From positions 558,001-622,000 of the forward strand of contig CBDCNI010000001.1 in the NCBI GenBank assembly GCA_965219175.1: a stretch of 64,000 nucleotides of DNA. The letters are read 5' to 3'. The position numbers and the translations under genes were made by a program. The notes beneath the pieces were generated by a model. The model did no database searches. It had not been told where the DNA came from and was given only the letters and a program-made list of their open reading frames with translations. Origin of the DNA: JBBPZK01 sp965219175. GTDB taxonomy: Bacteria > Actinomycetota > Rubrobacteria > Rubrobacterales > Rubrobacteraceae. Positions 61,763 to 64,000 of this stretch are shown one piece after another (the stretch's first letter is position 1; every line of letters starts with the position of its first letter).

Positions 61763-63007
61763 TTAAGCGCGGCGGAGGGTGAAACGGAAGCACGAGCCCT
61801 GGCCGGGTTGGCTTTCGACGCTGATGACGCCGCCGTGCGCTTCGATCAGGCCGCGGGCTATGGCGAGTCCCAGCCCGGCTCCGGAGGCTCCGTCGATTAG
61901 GGGACGGGTTCTGGACTGCTCGCCCCGGAACGAGCGTTCGAAAACGCGCGGCAAGTCTTCGGGTGGGATGCCCCGGCCCGTGTCCTCTACCTCTACCCGC
62001 ACTACCTTACCGCTGGGCTCCGCCCGCAGGGCTATGGTGCCGTCCGTGGGGGTGTGGTGGAGCGCGTTGCTGATGAGGTTGTGGAACACGCGCTGGAGTT
62101 TCGGGGGGTTCATCAGGACCGGGTCAACGTCGTTGGAAACTTCTCCCACGAGTCGCACGCCTTGCTCTCGAGCCTGACCCTGAAAGCTGGAGAGGGTGTC
62201 TGAGATCAGGTCGTGGAGCGAAGCCTTTTCCAGGGTTAATTGCAGTACACCGGCGTCGATCCGGGCGAGCTCGAAGAGGTCCTCGACGAGTTGGCTCAGG
62301 TGGGAGATCTCACCCTGAGCCGAGCGGAGGTATCGAGCCTGAAGCTCGGGGTCGGACGCGACGCCGTCGGTGACGGCTTCGATCAGCGCCCGCGTGGAAG
62401 CGAGAGGCGTCCGCAGGTCGTGCGCGACGGCTGCTATGAGGTCTCTCCTGGCCTCTTCCATATCCTTCTCGCGTGACTTCGCCTCCTGGAGCGACAGGGA
62501 CATCCGGTTGAAATCCTCCGCGAGACCGGCTATCTCGTCGTGGCCTTCAACTGAAACTTCCGCGTCTAGTTCACCGTCCGCGAGTCGCGCCGTCCCCGCC
62601 CGAACCCGTTCGATGCGCCTGCCCATGAGCGCGGCGCCGTACATGCTGACGCCGACTACAAGGAGCGCCGCGAAAAGAAGCATCGTCAACAGGAGCGAAA
62701 GGTCGTGTCCGGAAAGGAACATCGCCCGCGCCCCGGCGACTACCATGCCGACGAGCAAGAAGCTGCCGATCAGACCGGCGCCGACGATCTGGCCGCGCAC
62801 GCCTCCAAAATGACCGAGCATCATCGTACGGACCAAAAGTATCGCCAACACGCCGACCACGCTCCCAATGATAAGGAGCAATTTTCCTATGACGGGGATG
62901 TCGGCAGTTGGTATGGCGGGTAATAGATAGGCGAACCCCAGCGTTGCTCCCAGGGCTCCAGCGAGGACGAGCAGAGAGATAAAGACGGTCTTTACGAGGG
63001 TCTTCAT
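61763..63007 (-). CDS. Two-component sensor histidine kinase
   Basis: A 414-residue kinase. Four or five N-terminal hydrophobic segments (residues 5-130) are followed by a HAMP domain (GRRIERVRAGTARLADGELD). The DHp box AAVAHDLRTPLASTRALIEA has the phosphorylated His. ATP-binding boxes follow: N (HNLISNALHHTP), G1 (VEDTGRGIPPEDLP), F (RVFERSFRG) and G2 (GAGLGLAIARGLIEAHGG). The sensor part has little extracytoplasmic sequence, so it probably senses the membrane. Overlaps the response-regulator gene by 4 bp. Confidence 0.92.
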   Translation of the reverse strand: MKTLVKTVFISLLVLAGALGATLGFAYLLPAIPTADIPVIGKLLLIIGSVVGVLAILLVRTMMLGHFGGVRGQIVGAGLIGSFLLVGMVVAGARAMFLSGHDLSLLLTMLLFAALLVVGVSMYGAALMGRRIERVRAGTARLADGELDAEVSVEGHDEIAGLAEDFNRMSLSLQEAKSREKDMEEARRDLIAAVAHDLRTPLASTRALIEAVTDGVASDPELQARYLRSAQGEISHLSQLVEDLFELARIDAGVLQLTLEKASLHDLISDTLSSFQGQAREQGVRLVGEVSNDVDPVLMNPPKLQRVFHNLISNALHHTPTDGTIALRAEPSGKVVRVEVEDTGRGIPPEDLPRVFERSFRGEQSRTRPLIDGASGAGLGLAIARGLIEAHGGVISVESQPGQGSCFRFTLRRA

Positions 63008-63747
63008 CTCTCACCCACGAACCTGTAGCCTACTCCCCAAACAGTCTGCAGGTAGGTTGGATGGGATGGATCGGCTTCTATCTTCTCCCGCAGCCGGCGG
63101 ATGTGAACGGTCACCGTGCTGGTCTCTACCGAGAAGGCGTAACCCCAGATCACCTCCATCAGTTGGTCTCTGGTAAATACGCGCCGGGGATGAGAGGCCA
63201 GATGGTAGAGAAGGTCGAACTCGCGCGCCGTGAGCGTCATCGGCTCGTCGCGAAGCGTAACCTCGCGTGTGTTGGGATCCACTCGCAACTCTCCCGACAC
63301 GAGCGCCTCTACATCAGAGTTCGTTTCGGCTTCGCGTGCCTCGGTTACCCTTCGGAGGACCGCCCCAACCCTCGCGGCCAGCTCACGAGGCGAGAATGGT
63401 TTGACCACGTAATCATCCGCGCCGAGGCTGAGACCGACGATACGGTCCTCCTCCTCGCTCCTGGAGGTCAGCATGATCAGGGGAATTCTCCCCTCGGCCT
63501 GGATGCGCCGGCAGACTTCCAGCCCACCCATCTTCGGCAGCATCAGGTCGAGCACTACCAGGTCGGGCCGGACCTCCCGAAAGAGCCTCAGCGCCTCTTC
63601 TCCGTCGGCGGCCGAGATGACAGAGTGACCGTCACGCCTGAGATAAAGGCCGACAACCTCCCGGATGCTGGGCTCGTCGTCGACCACCAATATCTTCGCC
63701 ACCCGATCCTTCTTCCCGCGCTCCTCCGACATCATATCATCGAGCAT
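63004..63747 (-). CDS. OmpR/PhoB-family response regulator
   Basis: About 247 residues. The receiver domain (KILVVDDEPSIREVVGLYLR) has the acidic pocket, phospho-acceptor Asp in DLVVLDLMLPKMGG, and the switch Thr/Lys in MLTSRSEEED and DDYVVKPFSPREL. The C-terminal winged HTH has LTAREFDLLYHLASHPRRVF and VHIRRLREKIE. ATG 63747 follows GGAAGG; GTG before AKILVV is an alternative. Cotranscribed with the kinase that presumably phosphorylates it. Targets may include the small peptide and dehydratase downstream. Confidence 0.93.
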   Translation of the reverse strand: MLDDMMSEERGKKDRVAKILVVDDEPSIREVVGLYLRRDGHSVISAADGEEALRLFREVRPDLVVLDLMLPKMGGLEVCRRIQAEGRIPLIMLTSRSEEEDRIVGLSLGADDYVVKPFSPRELAARVGAVLRRVTEAREAETNSDVEALVSGELRVDPNTREVTLRDEPMTLTAREFDLLYHLASHPRRVFTRDQLMEVIWGYAFSVETSTVTVHIRRLREKIEADPSHPTYLQTVWGVGYRFVGER

Positions 63748-63867
63748 AATAGTGAACCTTCCATCACAATATCCTTCTCTTGATCCGGTAGAGGCGTTTC
63801 TGTGGCGCAACGCGACAGGCCCGACGGCGAGCAGGTCAGGCTCCTCGCGTCGCTCTCTCCTCTCTCG

Positions 63868-64000
63868 TTACGCTTTGACGCTGGCGGGTACCTTGTGGTA
63901 TCCGCTCGACCCGTCGGGGTTTATGCCGGTCTCATTCGCTATCTGGAGCTTGCCGTCGCCATCGGTTGCCCGCACGACCAGCATTTGGTTGCCGGACTTC
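63868..64000 (-). CDS. Sulfite-oxidase-type molybdopterin oxidoreductase, C-terminal fragment (cut by window edge)
   Basis: The minus strand from the window end encodes about 43 residues, including VVRATDGDGKLQIANETGIN and GSSGYHKVPASV, then TAA at 63868-63870. This is the end of the Mo-co oxidoreductase dimerisation domain of the sulfite oxidase/YedY-related family. The rest lies outside the window, so cofactor ligands cannot be checked. Confidence 0.65.
   Translation of the reverse strand, partial: KSGNQMLVVRATDGDGKLQIANETGINPDGSSGYHKVPASVKA

Overview
The window is a high-GC bacterial chromosome segment, most likely from a Rubrobacter-like actinobacterium. I infer this from the high G+C, many GTG/TTG starts with GGAGG-type ribosome sites, tightly overlapping ATGA/GTGA gene junctions, and the gene set (urease, several ribose/xylose-type ABC importers, an osmolyte/betaine catabolic block, topoisomerase IB, twin-arginine lipoproteins). 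The species assignment is inference; no rRNA gene is present.

Region 1 (1-2679) is the end of a sugar-catabolic operon: permease tail, SDR dehydrogenase, class II aldolase and a 3-hydroxyisobutyrate/tartronate-semialdehyde-type reductase. Region 2 (about 2760-10480) is a mobile-DNA scar. A 5.6-kb Tn3-family-like element (38-bp inverted repeats at 2879 and 8442, serine resolvase, no transposase gene) sits inside an MFS exporter gene. It carries an alpha/beta hydrolase, a VOC enzyme and a CGNR regulator. An IS630 element has landed in its left repeat, and an IS5 element has landed inside the IS630 transposase gene. The host operon it hit (FAD reductase, methyltransferase, MFS exporter) is fully decayed and abuts an AraC remnant.

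Region 3 (10751-17113) holds a ROK repressor divergent from a xylose-type ABC importer, then a TetR repressor divergent from a short-chain dehydrogenase with a clear operator/promoter. Region 4 (17697-23153) is a urease operon in the order ureA-cynS-ureB-ureC-ureF-ureG-nucleotidyltransferase-ureD. A cyanase gene lies between the two small urease subunits and there is no ureE. Region 5 (23164-29870) contains methyltransferases, a Crp-type regulator with a hydrophobic N-terminus, LemA and HtpX, tRNA-Gln and RNase HI.

Region 6 (30484-50420) is a large choline/betaine/methyl-group catabolic block. It encodes a sulfatase-fold hydrolase with Thr at the nucleophile position, choline-dehydrogenase-like and betaine-aldehyde-dehydrogenase-like enzymes, a dead Rieske betaine-demethylase-like gene, a BCCT transporter, Hsp20, GTP cyclohydrolase I, 5-formyl-THF cyclo-ligase, a dimethylglycine/sarcosine dehydrogenase, a DmdA-like GcvT-family protein, methylene-THF reductase, formate-THF ligase, another GcvT protein, monomeric sarcosine oxidase, a PhyH-like oxygenase and an IclR regulator. 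The working model is choline to betaine, then stepwise demethylation, with methyl groups passed to tetrahydrofolate and released as formate.

Region 7 (50957-64000) has an SDR, a second ABC sugar importer with an aldose epimerase, topoisomerase IB, a VOC protein, an AT-rich orphan gene, a very long UxaA/GarD-family dehydratase, a 37-residue membrane peptide, a two-component system, and the end of a sulfite-oxidase-like gene. The most interesting items are the possible THF-dependent betaine/DMSP demethylation route replacing a dead Rieske enzyme, the cyanase embedded in urease, the Thr-nucleophile 'sulfatase', and the transposase-less Tn3-like element whose target can be rebuilt to the base.
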